Positions 51,522 through 60,035 of a stretch of DNA of 64,000 bases are shown one piece after another; the stretch's first letter is position 1; each line of letters starts with the position of its first letter. The notes under the pieces were generated by a model. The model made no database searches. It saw only the letters and a list, made by a program, of their open reading frames with translations, and was not told where the DNA came from. Made by a program: the position numbers and the translations under genes. This DNA is from an uncultured Chitinophagaceae bacterium (GTDB lineage Bacteria > Bacteroidota > Bacteroidia > Chitinophagales > Chitinophagaceae), in assembly GCA_903870685.1 (NCBI GenBank), contig CAIQDX010000102.1, positions 124,001-188,000 of the forward strand. The letters are read 5' to 3'.

Positions 51522-53120
51522 TTAATCAGAAATAATCACGCCAAATTGTTGAACCAATCCTTGGGAAGAATTGTAAATAACTTGCATCCATTCTTTACCA
51601 AATTGAGAATACAACAAAGAAAAATTTTCTTGTCTTTCTTGCAAAGAATTTGAAGGAAATAATTCTTGTTTCAATTTATTTATTTGCCGTTGCTGTGTTT
51701 CAAAATTTCTTTTTTCTGCACGAAGAATTTTCTTTTCCAATGCTTTCAATTGTTTCAACACCTTTGTGTGCAAAGCTTTCGTGTGTTCAGATAAAGTAAC
51801 ATCAATATCACCTGACACAATTTGTAATTGTTTATACACAGCATTTATTTGTTCAACTTCGTTTGCAATACTTAATTGTTTGGAAGAATTCTTGAGAACC
51901 AGTTCATTTAATAATTCATCTTGATTTTTAAATGAGTCGTTGGTGGTGAATCCTAATTTATTTAATCGTTCGCATTGTTTTTTATTAATCCACAAAAAAG
52001 AATTTCGCAAGATCAACATTGGATAAGGCACATTAACCGCTTCAAAAACTTTTTTTAATTCTAACCAATATGCCAACTCTCCACCGCCGCCAATGAAAGC
52101 AATATTTGGCAATACTGTTTCCTGAAATACACCACGCAAAATAACGTTAGCCGAAAATCTTTCAGGATGATTATTTAACTCCGCCAATATTTCTTCTTTG
52201 CCCCATAGTTTCTTCAAACTTTGTACTTCGTACTTCTTATCTCTTACTTCAATTCTTTCTCGTTTCTCATCAATCAAATAAAATAAATTTAATTCTCTAC
52301 CGCCGGTTTGTACTTTATAATGTTTGCTTAATTCAGAGATTGTTTGTTCAACAGCTTTGTGAGAAAACTTTTCAATCAATTCTTTTTCAATAATTGATTG
52401 AAAAGATTTTTTTAAAGCGGCATTATCAGGAATTAAGATCAGCAAACCAAAATCAGCAAATAAATGATTTACTAATTCTAATGTTGCCTGTTGAATTGTT
52501 TTGCCTTCAGTATAAACTTGTTTAAAGAGATCTGTCAATTCTTTCCCATGTGGATGAACAACGATTTGTCCGTGAATTAAATCAATTAATTTAATGAAAG
52601 CCTTGTCCACCTTCATTCTTCCTACTGCACCAGTTTGTTTTGTATTCCAGTTTATTTTATTCGAATCCAAATTAATAAAACCTAATTCATCCAGATCTGC
52701 ATCTTCACTTCCCATATAATAAACAGGAACAAATTTGTAATCAGTTAATTCATTTGATAATTCATCGGCTAATTTTATAGCATGAAAAATTTTATAAATA
52801 AAAAATAAAGGGCCGGTAAAAATATTAGGCTGATGTGCCGTAGTAATTGTAAATGTTTTTTCTGAAAGTAGGGATTGTAAATGTTGTTCTTGTTTAGGGC
52901 TTAAAGAAATATTACCGTATTGTTTTCTTAATTCATCAACCAATAAATTTCGGTTGGTAGAGAATGATTTTCTTGATTCGATTGATCTTTTTATCCCTTC
53001 AATTGAAACTTCATAATTATAAAACGGTTGCAACTTTTTATGTTGTTGCAAATAATCGGTTGCAATCGTTGAGAAGTAACCTGTTCTTTGGTATGATAAA
53101 AAATTTGTTGTACAATACAT
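51522..53120 (-). CDS. bshC: Bacillithiol biosynthesis cysteine-adding enzyme BshC
   Basis: Adds cysteine to glucosaminyl-malate to finish bacillithiol, a low-molecular-weight thiol. The 532-residue length fits; motifs seen are TTAHQPNIFTGPLFFIYKIF (the BshC G-H-Q-P-x-x-F-T-G-P-x-Y signature), VYYMGSEDADLDELGF and PNIAFIGGGGELAYWLELK. The C-terminal coiled-coil region (HTKALHTKVLKQLKALEKKI) is typical. A repeat-like tract at 52215-52252 encodes an inserted EVRDKKYEVQSLK segment. Confidence 0.93.
   Translation of the reverse strand: MYCTTNFLSYQRTGYFSTIATDYLQQHKKLQPFYNYEVSIEGIKRSIESRKSFSTNRNLLVDELRKQYGNISLSPKQEQHLQSLLSEKTFTITTAHQPNIFTGPLFFIYKIFHAIKLADELSNELTDYKFVPVYYMGSEDADLDELGFINLDSNKINWNTKQTGAVGRMKVDKAFIKLIDLIHGQIVVHPHGKELTDLFKQVYTEGKTIQQATLELVNHLFADFGLLILIPDNAALKKSFQSIIEKELIEKFSHKAVEQTISELSKHYKVQTGGRELNLFYLIDEKRERIEVRDKKYEVQSLKKLWGKEEILAELNNHPERFSANVILRGVFQETVLPNIAFIGGGGELAYWLELKKVFEAVNVPYPMLILRNSFLWINKKQCERLNKLGFTTNDSFKNQDELLNELVLKNSSKQLSIANEVEQINAVYKQLQIVSGDIDVTLSEHTKALHTKVLKQLKALEKKILRAEKRNFETQQRQINKLKQELFPSNSLQERQENFSLLYSQFGKEWMQVIYNSSQGLVQQFGVIISD
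52215..52252 (-). repeat. Repeat-like tract inside the bshC coding region
   Basis: Coding strand AGTAAGAGATAAGAAGTACG then AAGTACAAAGTTTG, built from AAGTA/AAGTACGAAGTAC words. It encodes a charged stretch EVRDKKYEVQSLK. Confidence 0.5.
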
Positions 53121-53132
53121 AAGAAAGAATAA

Positions 53133-53161
53133 AAGTACAAATTAGAAATTACGAATTACGG
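53133..53161. repeat. AT-rich AATTACGAATTACG tract between bshC and dnaJ
   Basis: GTACAAATTAGAAATTACGA then ATTACGG; an ATTA(C/G) ladder in the promoter region of bshC. It is simple-sequence-like, and no second copy is placed with confidence. Confidence 0.35.
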
Positions 53162-53224
53162 TAAGATTAAAATAACCGTTATTATTTTTTTTCGATAATC
53201 CAAAGAAAGAATTGTAAACATCAA

Positions 53225-54391
53225 TTAGCTAAACGCTTCTTTCACTCTTTCAAAAAAGCTTTTCGCATTTTTATCAGGTTGAGGTTTAAAATTAGGACTG
53301 CTGTTTAATTTTTCTAGCATTGCTTTTTCATCGCTGCTGATATTTTGAGGAGTCCAAACATTTACATAAATCAATTCATCGCCTTTGCCATATCCTTGTA
53401 CTTCAGGAAACCCTTTTCCTTTTAATCGAAATATTTTTCCACTTTGAGTTCCAGGAGGAATTTTAATTTTTGCACGACCATCAATCGTAGGCACTTCAAC
53501 GCTTACACCAAAACTTGCGTCAGGAAATGAAATATGTAAATCGTAAGCAACATTCAATCCATCGCGATGCAAATCTGCATGTTGCTCTTCTTCAATTTGA
53601 ATAATTAAATCGCCTGGTGCGCCGCCGCGTTCTCCTGCATTTCCTTTTCCATTCATGCTTAATTGCATTCCTTCTTGAACACCTGCGGGTATTTCAATCG
53701 TAATTGTTTCTTCGCCATATACTCTTCCTTCGCCCTTACACGCTGTACATTTTGCTGTAACAGTTGAACCTTCACCATTACAAGTTGGACAAGTTGTAAC
53801 AGTTTGCATTTGTCCTAAGAAAGTATTTTGTACTCTTCTTACTTGTCCGCTGCCACCACATGTTCCGCAGGTTTGAATACTGCTTTTATCTTTTGCACCA
53901 TTACCTCCGCAGGTAGTACAAATAATATGCTTTTTTACCTTTACAGTTTTAGAAACACCTTTAGCAATTTCTTCATACGTTAATTTTACTTTGATTCGAA
54001 GATTGCTGCCACGCTGACCTCTGGAACGACTACCACCTCCACCACCCCTTCTGCCACCACCTCCAAAGAAATTACCAAACATATCATCGCCGAAAATATC
54101 TCCAAACTGACTGAAGATATCTTCCATATTGCTTGAATGAAAACCGCCACCACCGCCACTTCCAGGAGCAAAAGCCTGGTGACCATAACGATCGTACTTT
54201 GCTTTTTTATCGGCATCACTTAATACTTCATAAGCTTCTGCTGCTTCCTTAAATTTATCTTCGGCCGACTTATCTCCGGGATTACGATCAGGATGAAATT
54301 GCATTGCCACTTTACGGTATGCTTTCTTTATCTCATCTGCAGATGAAGTTTTGCTAACACCTAATATTTCGTAATAATCTCTTTTACTCAT
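53225..54391 (-). CDS. dnaJ: Chaperone protein DnaJ (Hsp40)
   Basis: Co-chaperone that delivers substrates to DnaK and stimulates its ATPase. In 388 residues: J domain (1-70) with [11 protein letters not shown], Gly/Phe-rich region (about 75-125, [20 protein letters not shown] then many Gly), four CxxCxGxG zinc motifs ([32 protein letters not shown]; about 155-225) and the C-terminal substrate-binding domain. The gene follows grpE on the same strand with an 83-base gap that holds an inverted repeat. Confidence 0.96.
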   Translation of the reverse strand: MSKRDYYEILGVSKTSSADEIKKAYRKVAMQFHPDRNPGDKSAEDKFKEAAEAYEVLSDADKKAKYDRYGHQAFAPGSGGGGGFHSSNMEDIFSQFGDIFGDDMFGNFFGGGGRRGGGGGSRSRGQRGSNLRIKVKLTYEEIAKGVSKTVKVKKHIICTTCGGNGAKDKSSIQTCGTCGGSGQVRRVQNTFLGQMQTVTTCPTCNGEGSTVTAKCTACKGEGRVYGEETITIEIPAGVQEGMQLSMNGKGNAGERGGAPGDLIIQIEEEQHADLHRDGLNVAYDLHISFPDASFGVSVEVPTIDGRAKIKIPPGTQSGKIFRLKGKGFPEVQGYGKGDELIYVNVWTPQNISSDEKAMLEKLNSSPNFKPQPDKNAKSFFERVKEAFS

Positions 54392-54400
54392 AATATGCTA

Positions 54401-54466
54401 ATGTGCAAATTTGAAAATGTGCAGATGAGAATCAAAATTAATCTGCACATCCGCACATTTGCAAAT
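54401..54466. repeat. Inverted TGTGCAAAT / TCTGCACAT cluster between grpE and dnaJ
   Basis: ATGTGCAGAT (54417-54426) and ATCTGCACAT (54441-54450) form a perfect 10-bp inverted repeat; the flanks ATGTGCAAATTTG and CGCACATTTGCAAAT add a second, degenerate nested pair. It could terminate grpE or attenuate dnaJ transcription. Confidence 0.55.
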
Positions 54467-54474
54467 CAATTAAT

Positions 54475-55035
54475 TTATTTTCCAACAACCACTTTTGCAA
54501 AGCGAATTAATTTATCATTCAAATAATATCCTTTTTGAATTTCATCTATCACTTTACCTTTTAATTTATGATTGGGTGCCGGTACTTCAGTTATTGCTTC
54601 ATGCTTTTCAACATCAAAAACAGTGTGGATACTTTCCATAGCTTTTAAACCCCTATTTTGCAATGTGCTTCTTATTTTGTTAAACACTAACTGAATACCT
54701 TCTTTCTGAACATCAATATCAACATTTGTTTGTAATTGTTTTTCTGCACGATCACAATCATCAATCACTTCCAATAAAGAAATAATTACATCTTTACCGG
54801 CTGTTTGAATTAATTCCAATCTTTCTTTTGATGTTCGTCTGCGAAAATTTTCGAACTCTGCCATCAGTCGGATGTATTTATCCTTTTGTTCGGCAAGCTC
54901 ATTCTTCAATTTTTCCAATTCGCTAATTTCAGCAACTGGCTCTTGCAAAAGAGTATCGCCAGCTGCATTTTCGTCAGTAGGCATAGTTACATTACTGTCA
55001 GCTATTTCGGTTTGCTGCACTTCTTTTTCTTCCAT
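54475..55035 (-). CDS. grpE: Nucleotide exchange factor GrpE
   Basis: Releases ADP from DnaK. The 186-residue protein begins MEEKEVQQTEIADSNV at ATG 55035; the longer frame upstream is not GrpE-like. An acidic disordered N-terminus is followed by the long coiled coil (AEISELEKLKNELAEQKDKY, LMAEFENFRRRTSKE) and the C-terminal beta-domain (ITEVPAPNHKLKGKVIDEIQ then KGYYLNDKLIRFAKVVV). Divergent from the RlmI-type gene. Confidence 0.95.
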   Translation of the reverse strand: MEEKEVQQTEIADSNVTMPTDENAAGDTLLQEPVAEISELEKLKNELAEQKDKYIRLMAEFENFRRRTSKERLELIQTAGKDVIISLLEVIDDCDRAEKQLQTNVDIDVQKEGIQLVFNKIRSTLQNRGLKAMESIHTVFDVEKHEAITEVPAPNHKLKGKVIDEIQKGYYLNDKLIRFAKVVVGK

Positions 55036-55159
55036 AATTATTTTTAATGATCGTTTGCTATTGGTCAATTTTTTTGCCAACGCAAAGAAAAGGGAAAAAT
55101 TGGCAGGAATAAAGATTCCAATTTCAAGGTCCAAATATCCAGAAACTAGCAAGCAACTA

Positions 55160-55167
55160 TATCTTTG
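55160..55167 (+). promoter_or_regulatory. Candidate -7 box for the RlmI-type gene
   Basis: TATCTTTG matches TAnnTTTG, four bases before the ATG at 55172; again near-leaderless. Confidence 0.4.
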
Positions 55168-55171
55168 CCAC

Positions 55172-56347
55172 ATGACTAAAGTTTTTTTAAAGCGAAAAAT
55201 TGCCAACAGAGTTTTTAACGGGCATCCCTGGATATTCAATAATGAAGTTGAAAAAGTAGTTGGTGAAGTAACCGCTGGTGATACAGTTGATGTTTTTTAT
55301 AATGATGAAAAATTTTGCGGCAGAGGTTATATTAACCCAAAATCTCAGATACTTGTTCGTTTATTGACAAGAAAAAAAGAAGAGATCAACGAACAGTTTT
55401 TTTATAATAGAATTCTTCATGCATGGAATTACCGACAAAAGATCGGTTATACTGAAAATTGCAGATTGATATTTGGCGAAGCAGATGAAATACCGGCATT
55501 GATCATCGATAAATTCAATGATTATTTTGTTATTCAAACTTTGGCATTAGGAATTGATATTTGGAAACCAGCTATAGTAAAAGCTTTGCAACAAATATTC
55601 AATCCGAAAGGAATATACGAGCGCAATGATGTTCCTGTTAGAGAGTTGGAGGGATTACCACAATTAAAAGGATTTTTATCTGCACCATTCGATACAAATA
55701 TTACTATCAACGAGAACGGATTAAAATTTCTTGTTGATATCGAGAACGGACAAAAAACAGGGTATTTTTTAGATCAGCAAGATAACAGAAAAGCTATTCA
55801 GCATATCGTAAAGGGTGCAGATGTTTTAGGCGCATTTACTTATACCGGAACATTCGAGATTCATGCGGCACATTATGGTGCAAGATCTGTTTTGGGATTA
55901 GATATTAGTGAGAATGCTGTTGCACAAGCCAATAAAAATGCAGTATTAAATGGATTGGATCATATTTGTAAGTTTGAAGCAATGAATGCTTTTGATGTTT
56001 TAAAACAATGGGGTAAAGATGGAAGACAATATGATGTTGTAATGCTTGACCCGCCTGCATTTACAAAGAGTCGCGAAAATATTCAGAAAGCAATTACAGG
56101 TTATAAAGAAATTAATTTGCGTGGCATGAAGTTAATTAGGAATGGAGGTTTTTTAGTTACTTCAAGCTGCACCAATTTGGTTCATCCTGAAATGTTTTTA
56201 CAAACGATTGAAATGGCTGCTAAAGATGCAAGAAAAAAATTAAGGCAAGTAACTTTTCAAGCACAAGCAAGCGATCATCCGATTATTTGGGGAATGGAAA
56301 ATACGAATTATTTGAAATTTTTGATTGTGGAAGTGACTGATAAATAG
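55172..56347 (+). CDS. rlmI: RlmI-type class I rRNA (cytosine-C5) methyltransferase
   Basis: A 391-residue protein, start at ATG 55172 (MTKVFLKRKIANRVFNGHPW), close to the usual length for RlmI. PUA domain at about 3-75 (GHPWIFNNEVEKVVGEVTAG), then the EEHEA-like domain and a Rossmann methyltransferase core with KTGYFLDQQDNRK, VLGAFTYTGTFEIHAAHYGA, VMLDPPAFTKSRENIQKAI and SSCTNLVHPEMF. RlmI methylates C1962 of 23S rRNA in E. coli; exact site here is inferred. Confidence 0.87.
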   Translation: MTKVFLKRKIANRVFNGHPWIFNNEVEKVVGEVTAGDTVDVFYNDEKFCGRGYINPKSQILVRLLTRKKEEINEQFFYNRILHAWNYRQKIGYTENCRLIFGEADEIPALIIDKFNDYFVIQTLALGIDIWKPAIVKALQQIFNPKGIYERNDVPVRELEGLPQLKGFLSAPFDTNITINENGLKFLVDIENGQKTGYFLDQQDNRKAIQHIVKGADVLGAFTYTGTFEIHAAHYGARSVLGLDISENAVAQANKNAVLNGLDHICKFEAMNAFDVLKQWGKDGRQYDVVMLDPPAFTKSRENIQKAITGYKEINLRGMKLIRNGGFLVTSSCTNLVHPEMFLQTIEMAAKDARKKLRQVTFQAQASDHPIIWGMENTNYLKFLIVEVTDK

Positions 56348-56377
56348 TTGATGTAAAATGCAGAATAGAATTGTTGC

Positions 56378-56435
56378 AGTACAAGTGTGCGACGCAACTA
56401 AGATGACATGAAATACAAAAGCTTATAACAAAATC
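56378..56435 (+). repeat. Dispersed repeat arm (site k)
   Basis: AGTACAAGTGTGCGACGCAA then C, with tail ATGACATGAAATACAAAAGC. Its end abuts the stop codon of the converging Por-tail gene. Confidence 0.87.
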
Positions 56436-56778
56436 ATTTTACTACTTGAAACTTACCCGATTCAATAATTGCTCCAGACTTATCACGAATTTGAAAAATG
56501 TATAACCCTCGTAAGTAATTATCTAACTGAATGGAAACCTTGCTGCTGTTGACTTGCAGGTCATTCATTTTTTTGCCGAGGAAATTATATATCTGAAGTG
56601 AGTAATTTGCTTTTTCAAAATTTGAAGGAAATTCAAAATAAATAACAGAGGATGCAGGGTTAGGATAAAACTGTACTGTTCTTATTTGATCAAATGGAAA
56701 TTCATTACGTGGCACAACAGTAAAACTGCTGACCATCATGATTGAACCGATTAAAAAAAGAAAGTATAGTTTTTTCAT
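56434..56778 (-). CDS. Minimal T9SS sorting-domain (Por secretion tail) protein
   Basis: A 114-residue protein: signal peptide KKLYFLFLIGSIMMVSSFTV, a short spacer (about 24-35) and an entire Por_Secre_tail-type C-terminal domain (VQFYPNPASSVIYFEFPSN, YNFLGKKMNDLQ, LRGLYIFQIRDKSG, ESGKFQVVK). It would be exported by Sec and then sorted by the type 9 secretion system, yet there is almost no cargo domain. It may be a remnant of a larger gene or a small adhesin-like protein. Confidence 0.82.
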   Translation of the reverse strand: MKKLYFLFLIGSIMMVSSFTVVPRNEFPFDQIRTVQFYPNPASSVIYFEFPSNFEKANYSLQIYNFLGKKMNDLQVNSSKVSIQLDNYLRGLYIFQIRDKSGAIIESGKFQVVK

Positions 56779-56848
56779 TTTTGGATCTTCGACATAAAGT
56801 TATAAAATTAAGATGACTTAAATGCCATTTTCGCTTGCTAATTAAACG

Positions 56849-56884
56849 AAAAAGATGCATTACAATTGTGCAATGCATCTTTTT
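56849..56884. terminator. Bidirectional hairpin between the peroxiredoxin and Por-tail genes
   Basis: AAAAAGATGCATT / AATGCATCTTTTT, perfect 13-bp arms (56849-56861 and 56872-56884). It lies just after the 3' end of the peroxiredoxin gene. Confidence 0.8.
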
Positions 56885-56903
56885 GAAGCCAAAAAATAGA
56901 TTT

Positions 56904-57371
56904 TTATAGACTTTTTAAAGTTTCCTGAATAGCAGCAAAATTTGGAAGGTCGCCTGCACTTTCTAATACTTCAGCATATCGAACAATACCATCTTTATCA
57001 ATTACAAATGCCGAACGTTTTGCAACGCCTTTTAAATCCAACACAAATGTTTCGTATAAAGCATCATAAGAAGCTGCAACATTTTTATTGAAATCACTCA
57101 GCAATGAAAAATTTAGTTTTTGTTCTTCTTTAAATTTTCCTAAAGTGAAAGGAGAATCAACCGATATACCAAACACTTTTGCATTACTGCTGTTATAAAC
57201 ACCAATGTTATCTCTGATGTTACACAACTCGGTTGTGCAAACACCGGTAAATGCTAAAGGAAAAAATAACAATAAAACATTTTGACCTTTTTGTTCGGAT
57301 AAGGTCACTTTATTTTTTTCAGTATCTAATAAAGTAAAATCCGGGGCTGCTTGTCCAACTTGTATGCTCAT
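56904..57371 (-). CDS. Peroxiredoxin (AhpE/TSA-like)
   Basis: A 155-residue thiol peroxidase. It begins SIQVGQAAPDFTLLDTEKNK and has the peroxidatic Cys45 in FPLAFTGVCTTELC, with Cys50 close by; a conserved Arg is in AKRSAFVIDKDG. Length and FTGVCTTELC fit the AhpE-like or atypical two-Cys class. Divergent from the aquaporin gene. Reductant unknown; bacillithiol-based recycling is possible since bshC is present. Confidence 0.88.
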   Translation of the reverse strand: MSIQVGQAAPDFTLLDTEKNKVTLSEQKGQNVLLLFFPLAFTGVCTTELCNIRDNIGVYNSSNAKVFGISVDSPFTLGKFKEEQKLNFSLLSDFNKNVAASYDALYETFVLDLKGVAKRSAFVIDKDGIVRYAEVLESAGDLPNFAAIQETLKSL

Positions 57372-57505
57372 GATATTTATTTTAAGGTTGCAAAATAGTT
57401 TACCTATTTTAATTTTAAGAAAAATAATTTATTAAACTATTGAAATTTCAATGATAACTATTAGTTTGGCATATTGTTGTACATCTTTAAACAAAAACTT
57501 GACTT

Positions 57506-58129
57506 ATGAAAAAGTACATTGTTGAATTTATCGGCACGTTTTTTTTAGTACTTGCCGTTTGTATGGCAGGAAGCAAAGCAGGCGAAATGGCACCTATTGC
57601 AATTGGTGCTACATTAATGGTAATGATATTTGCCGGAGGGCATGTATCGGGTGGACATTATAATCCCGCAGTTACATTAGCCGTTTTTATTCGCGGAAAA
57701 TGTAATGCAACCGACACGATCTTTTATTGGATATTTCAAATTGCAGGAGCTGCTGCAGCAGGATTATTGGCATCTAAATATTTTGATTACTTAGTTGTCG
57801 CAGCATCACCCGAATCTTCCATAAAAGCATTAGTTGCTGAATTGATCGGAACATTTGCATTAGCATATGTTGTGTTGAATGTTGCTACTGCCACTAAAAC
57901 TGCGGGCAATAGTTTTTATGGATTAGCCATTGGTTTTACAGTTACTGCAATGGCTTATACTTTAGGTCCGGTAAGTATGGGTGCATTCAATCCAGCAGTT
58001 GCAATTGGCTCAGGAGTATTTGGAGCATTTGCATGGATTACCATTTGGATATATCTTGTAGGATGCTTACTGGGTGGCGCTTTGGCAGGTATCACTTATA
58101 AGTTTATAATTAAACCTGATGAAGATTAA
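57506..58129 (+). CDS. Aquaporin / MIP-family channel
   Basis: A 207-residue channel with six membrane spans and both NPA boxes: GGHYNPAVTLAVFIRGK and MGAFNPAVAIG. The absence of the large-residue insert typical of glycerol facilitators suggests an AqpZ-like water channel, but selectivity residues were not modelled. It converges with the esterase-like gene; a terminator lies between. Confidence 0.9.
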   Translation: MKKYIVEFIGTFFLVLAVCMAGSKAGEMAPIAIGATLMVMIFAGGHVSGGHYNPAVTLAVFIRGKCNATDTIFYWIFQIAGAAAAGLLASKYFDYLVVAASPESSIKALVAELIGTFALAYVVLNVATATKTAGNSFYGLAIGFTVTAMAYTLGPVSMGAFNPAVAIGSGVFGAFAWITIWIYLVGCLLGGALAGITYKFIIKPDED

Positions 58130-58145
58130 TAAATTATTTTTTTAT

Positions 58146-58176
58146 AAAAAGAGCAATTAATGGTTGCTCTTTTTTT
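58146..58176. terminator. Terminator between converging aquaporin and esterase-like genes
   Basis: AAAAAGAGCAA / TTGCTCTTTTT, perfect 11-bp stem with a 7-base loop; T runs in both directions. Confidence 0.85.
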
Positions 58177-59107
58177 ATTGAATTAAGTTTTCGTAGGCCC
58201 GTTTGCTCCAATACAAATAATTATTATTTTCTTGTTTTGTTCCGATTAAATTTGAATGAATAAAACCATTTCTCTCTACCTGAATCGTGTGAAAAATTTT
58301 CTTATCCGGATTATCAACTAAAAAGAAATTAATTTGATTATTATGAGAATATTGAACCACACTATCATTTCTTGTTATAGCAAAATGAAAATAATTTGAA
58401 AGATCCTTCATCATTAATTTACTTCTGTACCAAGTACCGCCTGTTGGCGAAACCAAGGGCTTGCCATTATAAATAACAACACTATCGTTGTAAGCAAAAA
58501 CTGTTAAACGATGTGATTTATTTCTCTTCAGCCAATCAACAAATTTTAAAGTAAAAGTTGAATCGTATCCGTAATCACTGTCTAAAAAACTAATTCTATT
58601 TATGTAATCAGGAATTTGTTCTTGTGATTGAATGAATCCAAACACAAAAGATCCTCCCCCACTATGTCCATTCAAATGCAGAGAATATTTTTTTATTGCT
58701 AAAACTTGTTTGATCGTATCTACTATTTTAGGAATCAATTCTAAATAATCTTCGTGTTTCTTTTTCCACTGCGGCCATGCTTTCAAATCATTTTCAAGAT
58801 AAACAACTATAATATTTTCGTTCGTCAATTCATTCCTAACAAACATTGTTTGTGCAGCAATATGTTGAATATCGAAATGCCAATCATCACCGACATTTAA
58901 TTTCTTACCCATTGTTTGAGAAGTTGTATTGCCATTGGGCAATGCAAATAAAACAAGTTGTGTTTTATTTTTTGATGAAAAATTTTTTGGATAATCAACC
59001 GTAATAATTACATCACTGCGAAAGCGAAAAGAAAAAATAGAATCTTGAGAAGCGAATAAACGAACATTCATCATCAACAAAAAGGTTATGATGAATGTTC
59101 GTTTCAT
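58175..59107 (-). CDS. Exported alpha/beta-hydrolase-like protein
   Basis: A 310-residue protein with signal peptide KRTFIITFLLMMNVRLFASQ. LHLNGHSGGGSFVFGFIQ contains the G-x-S-x-G nucleophile elbow of a serine hydrolase, and the order of strands fits an alpha/beta hydrolase; a late His (FHFAITRNDS or nearby) could complete the triad. No specific esterase family is recognised. It ends 3' to the aquaporin gene and its start lies one base from the rmlD-like stop, so it may be co-transcribed with the nucleotide-sugar genes. Confidence 0.65.
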   Translation of the reverse strand: MKRTFIITFLLMMNVRLFASQDSIFSFRFRSDVIITVDYPKNFSSKNKTQLVLFALPNGNTTSQTMGKKLNVGDDWHFDIQHIAAQTMFVRNELTNENIIVVYLENDLKAWPQWKKKHEDYLELIPKIVDTIKQVLAIKKYSLHLNGHSGGGSFVFGFIQSQEQIPDYINRISFLDSDYGYDSTFTLKFVDWLKRNKSHRLTVFAYNDSVVIYNGKPLVSPTGGTWYRSKLMMKDLSNYFHFAITRNDSVVQYSHNNQINFFLVDNPDKKIFHTIQVERNGFIHSNLIGTKQENNNYLYWSKRAYENLIQ

Positions 59108-59108
59108 T

Positions 59109-59984
59109 TTATGCGGTTAATAATTTAATGCAATGTTCTAAACTTTTTTTCCAATCAACTAATTTAACTTGAAAATCATCAACAATATTGCTTGTATCCA
59201 TCGCTGAATAAAAAGGGCGTTTTGCCGGAGTTGGATATTCAGTTGAAGGAACAGGTAATACATTACAAGTCAATCCAGACAATGCTTTGATGGCAACTGC
59301 AAAATCGAACCAAGAAATAATTCCACTATTGGTATAATGATAAATTCCATATTTTTCGTTTCCTAAATGCCATTGTTGAATCACTTGCAAAATAGCGGCT
59401 GCAAGGTCGGCAGCATAAGTTGGAGATCCAACCTGATCATTCACCACTTTTATTTCTTCTCTTTCATTCATCAAACGCAGCATTGTTTTTACAAAGTTGG
59501 CAGCATGCGTACTATAAACCCATGCAGTTCTGATGACGATAGTTTTCTTCCAATTTTCCAATGCTAATTTTTCGCTTAAATATTTTGTGTATCCGTAATA
59601 ATTGATTGGATTTGTTGCCTGATCTGTTGTGTATGGTTTTGTTCCGTTACCATCAAAAACATAATCCGTAGAAATTGTAATTAACGGGCAATTTATTTTA
59701 GCACATTCGTTTGCAATAACTCCAGTTGATTCTGCATTTATTTTATATGCCAGATCTTGTAACGTTTCTGCTTTATCAACTGCTGTAAAAGCAGCGCAAT
59801 GAATAAAATATTGTGGCTGATATTGTTTAAAAAAATCAGGAATTGTTTCGGGTTTACTTAAATCTAATTCATCAACATCAACAAAAACAAAATCGAATAG
59901 ATATTCTAATTGATTACTTATTTGGCTTATTTCCCAACCCAGCTGTCCGTTTTTTCCGGTAACAACTATTAATGATTTTGACAT
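59109..59984 (-). CDS. dTDP-4-dehydrorhamnose reductase-like SDR (RmlD family)
   Basis: A 291-residue extended SDR. SLIVVTGKNGQLGWEISQIS holds the G-x-x-G-x-x-G dinucleotide site, ISTDYVFDGNGTKPY is diagnostic of RmlD, and YGYTKYLSE contains the catalytic Y-x-x-x-K. It would reduce dTDP-4-keto-rhamnose to dTDP-rhamnose. The rmlA, B and C genes are not in the window, so the substrate is by family. Confidence 0.88.
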   Translation of the reverse strand: MSKSLIVVTGKNGQLGWEISQISNQLEYLFDFVFVDVDELDLSKPETIPDFFKQYQPQYFIHCAAFTAVDKAETLQDLAYKINAESTGVIANECAKINCPLITISTDYVFDGNGTKPYTTDQATNPINYYGYTKYLSEKLALENWKKTIVIRTAWVYSTHAANFVKTMLRLMNEREEIKVVNDQVGSPTYAADLAAAILQVIQQWHLGNEKYGIYHYTNSGIISWFDFAVAIKALSGLTCNVLPVPSTEYPTPAKRPFYSAMDTSNIVDDFQVKLVDWKKSLEHCIKLLTA

Positions 59985-60035
59985 GTACTGATTTTATAAA
60001 TCAAAGGATATTATACCGATAATAAAAGCAATATT

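Noticed and set aside
54872-55171. N-terminal extension of the RlmI-type protein upstream of 55172
   Set aside because: It overlaps grpE antisense and has no PUA or methyltransferase motif; RlmI begins at the ATG at 55172.
7871-56435. The GTGCGACGCAAC copies as a CRISPR array
   Set aside because: Copies are scattered over 49 kb, in both orientations, with no regular spacing or spacers.
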